From: an uncultured Zoogloea sp.
Lineage (GTDB): Bacteria; Pseudomonadota; Gammaproteobacteria; Burkholderiales; Rhodocyclaceae
Length of the DNA: 13,800 nt
Reading direction: 5' to 3'
Assembly (NCBI GenBank): GCA_937967645.1
Contig: CALBTT010000120.1
Location: forward strand, 1-13,800
Positions 13,727 through 13,800 of the stretch are shown in pieces. A program made the position numbers and the translations under genes. Every line of letters starts with the position of its first letter. Within the stretch, counting starts at the first letter, position 1. The notes beneath the pieces were generated by a model that saw only the letters and a list, made by a program, of their open reading frames with translations, was not told where the DNA came from and searched no databases.

Positions 13727-13744
13727 GGGCGGCTTCAGCCGCCC
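13723..13744 (+). repeat. REP palindrome, copy 1 (RAYT-type, GTAG head)
   Basis: GTAG (13723-13726) is followed by a perfect palindrome, GGGCGGCT (13727-13734), TC, AGCCGCCC (13737-13744). A GTAG tetranucleotide 5' of a GC-rich hairpin is the signature of REP elements mobilised by RAYT (IS200/IS605-like) transposases. The hairpin may also act as a weak terminator or RNA stabiliser for ylqF; no T run follows. Confidence 0.75.
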
Positions 13745-13783
13745 ACGGACTCCCGGTCCAGCACCCACGTCCATACAGGCCAT

Positions 13784-13800
13784 GTAGGGGCGGCTTCAGC
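13784..13800 (+). repeat. REP palindrome, copy 2 (truncated by window end)
   Basis: GTAGGGGCGGCTTCAGC repeats the first 17 bases of copy 1 exactly, in the same orientation, 61 bases downstream. It runs off the window, so its right arm cannot be seen. The 39 bases between the copies show no gene. Confidence 0.75.

Noticed and set aside
12791..13783. 330-residue minus-strand frame opposite ylqF
   Set aside because: Gly/His/Val-rich antisense shadow of a gene with full GTPase motifs.

Overview
The window is GC-rich and reads as chromosomal DNA from a Gram-negative proteobacterium. A betaproteobacterium, possibly of the Rhodocyclales, is my best guess. That rests on gene content (Pat-type acyl-CoA synthetase/GNAT protein, DUF1415, YlqF, LPP20/FlgP with FlgT, a Pro-Arg-His tRNA cluster) and on RAYT-type REP palindromes; I could not test the taxonomy. 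Bases 1-55 are not genomic. They match the Illumina P7/index/read-2 adapter, so the left edge is an untrimmed assembly end.

Layout. A truncated plus-strand coding tail (56-262), resembling a degenerate staphylococcal-nuclease domain, converges on yeaD and shares a strong hairpin terminator with it (281-314). On the minus strand, from right to left, lie a five-PAS orphan sensor histidine kinase (7643-4785), a 217-bp regulatory gap with an FNR/CRP-like site, pat (4568-1881), a terminator, and then a tag-yeaD pair (1805-333) for alkylation repair and hexose-6-phosphate epimerisation. A plus-strand tRNA cluster, Pro(TGG)-Arg(TCT)-His(GTG), runs from 7820 to 8134. It has a textbook sigma-70 promoter in front, a second extended -10 promoter before tRNA-His, and an intrinsic terminator at the end.

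To the right is a two-gene minus-strand flagellar operon, flgP-flgT (9960-8250), encoding parts of the outer-membrane H-ring of the flagellar basal body. It is preceded by a sigma-28-like promoter. Divergent from it is a secreted DUF4124 protein (10131-10637), with a CRP-like palindrome in the shared upstream region. That gene converges, with overlapping 3' ends, on a tightly coupled three-gene minus-strand operon (12718-10622): DUF1415 protein, SAM-dependent methyltransferase, and an uncharacterised membrane-anchored protein. Divergent again is ylqF (12803-13726), a circularly permuted ribosome-assembly GTPase. Its stop codon lies inside the first of two directly repeated REP palindromes that run off the right end.

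Most of the window is ordinary housekeeping and regulatory DNA. I see no CRISPR array, insertion sequence, prophage or defence island. The items most worth a second look are the adapter, the sigma-28-like flgP promoter with the neighbouring CRP-like site, the retained histidine in the Pat ligase part, the REP pair that supplies a stop codon, and the uncharacterised 216-residue protein in the coupled operon.
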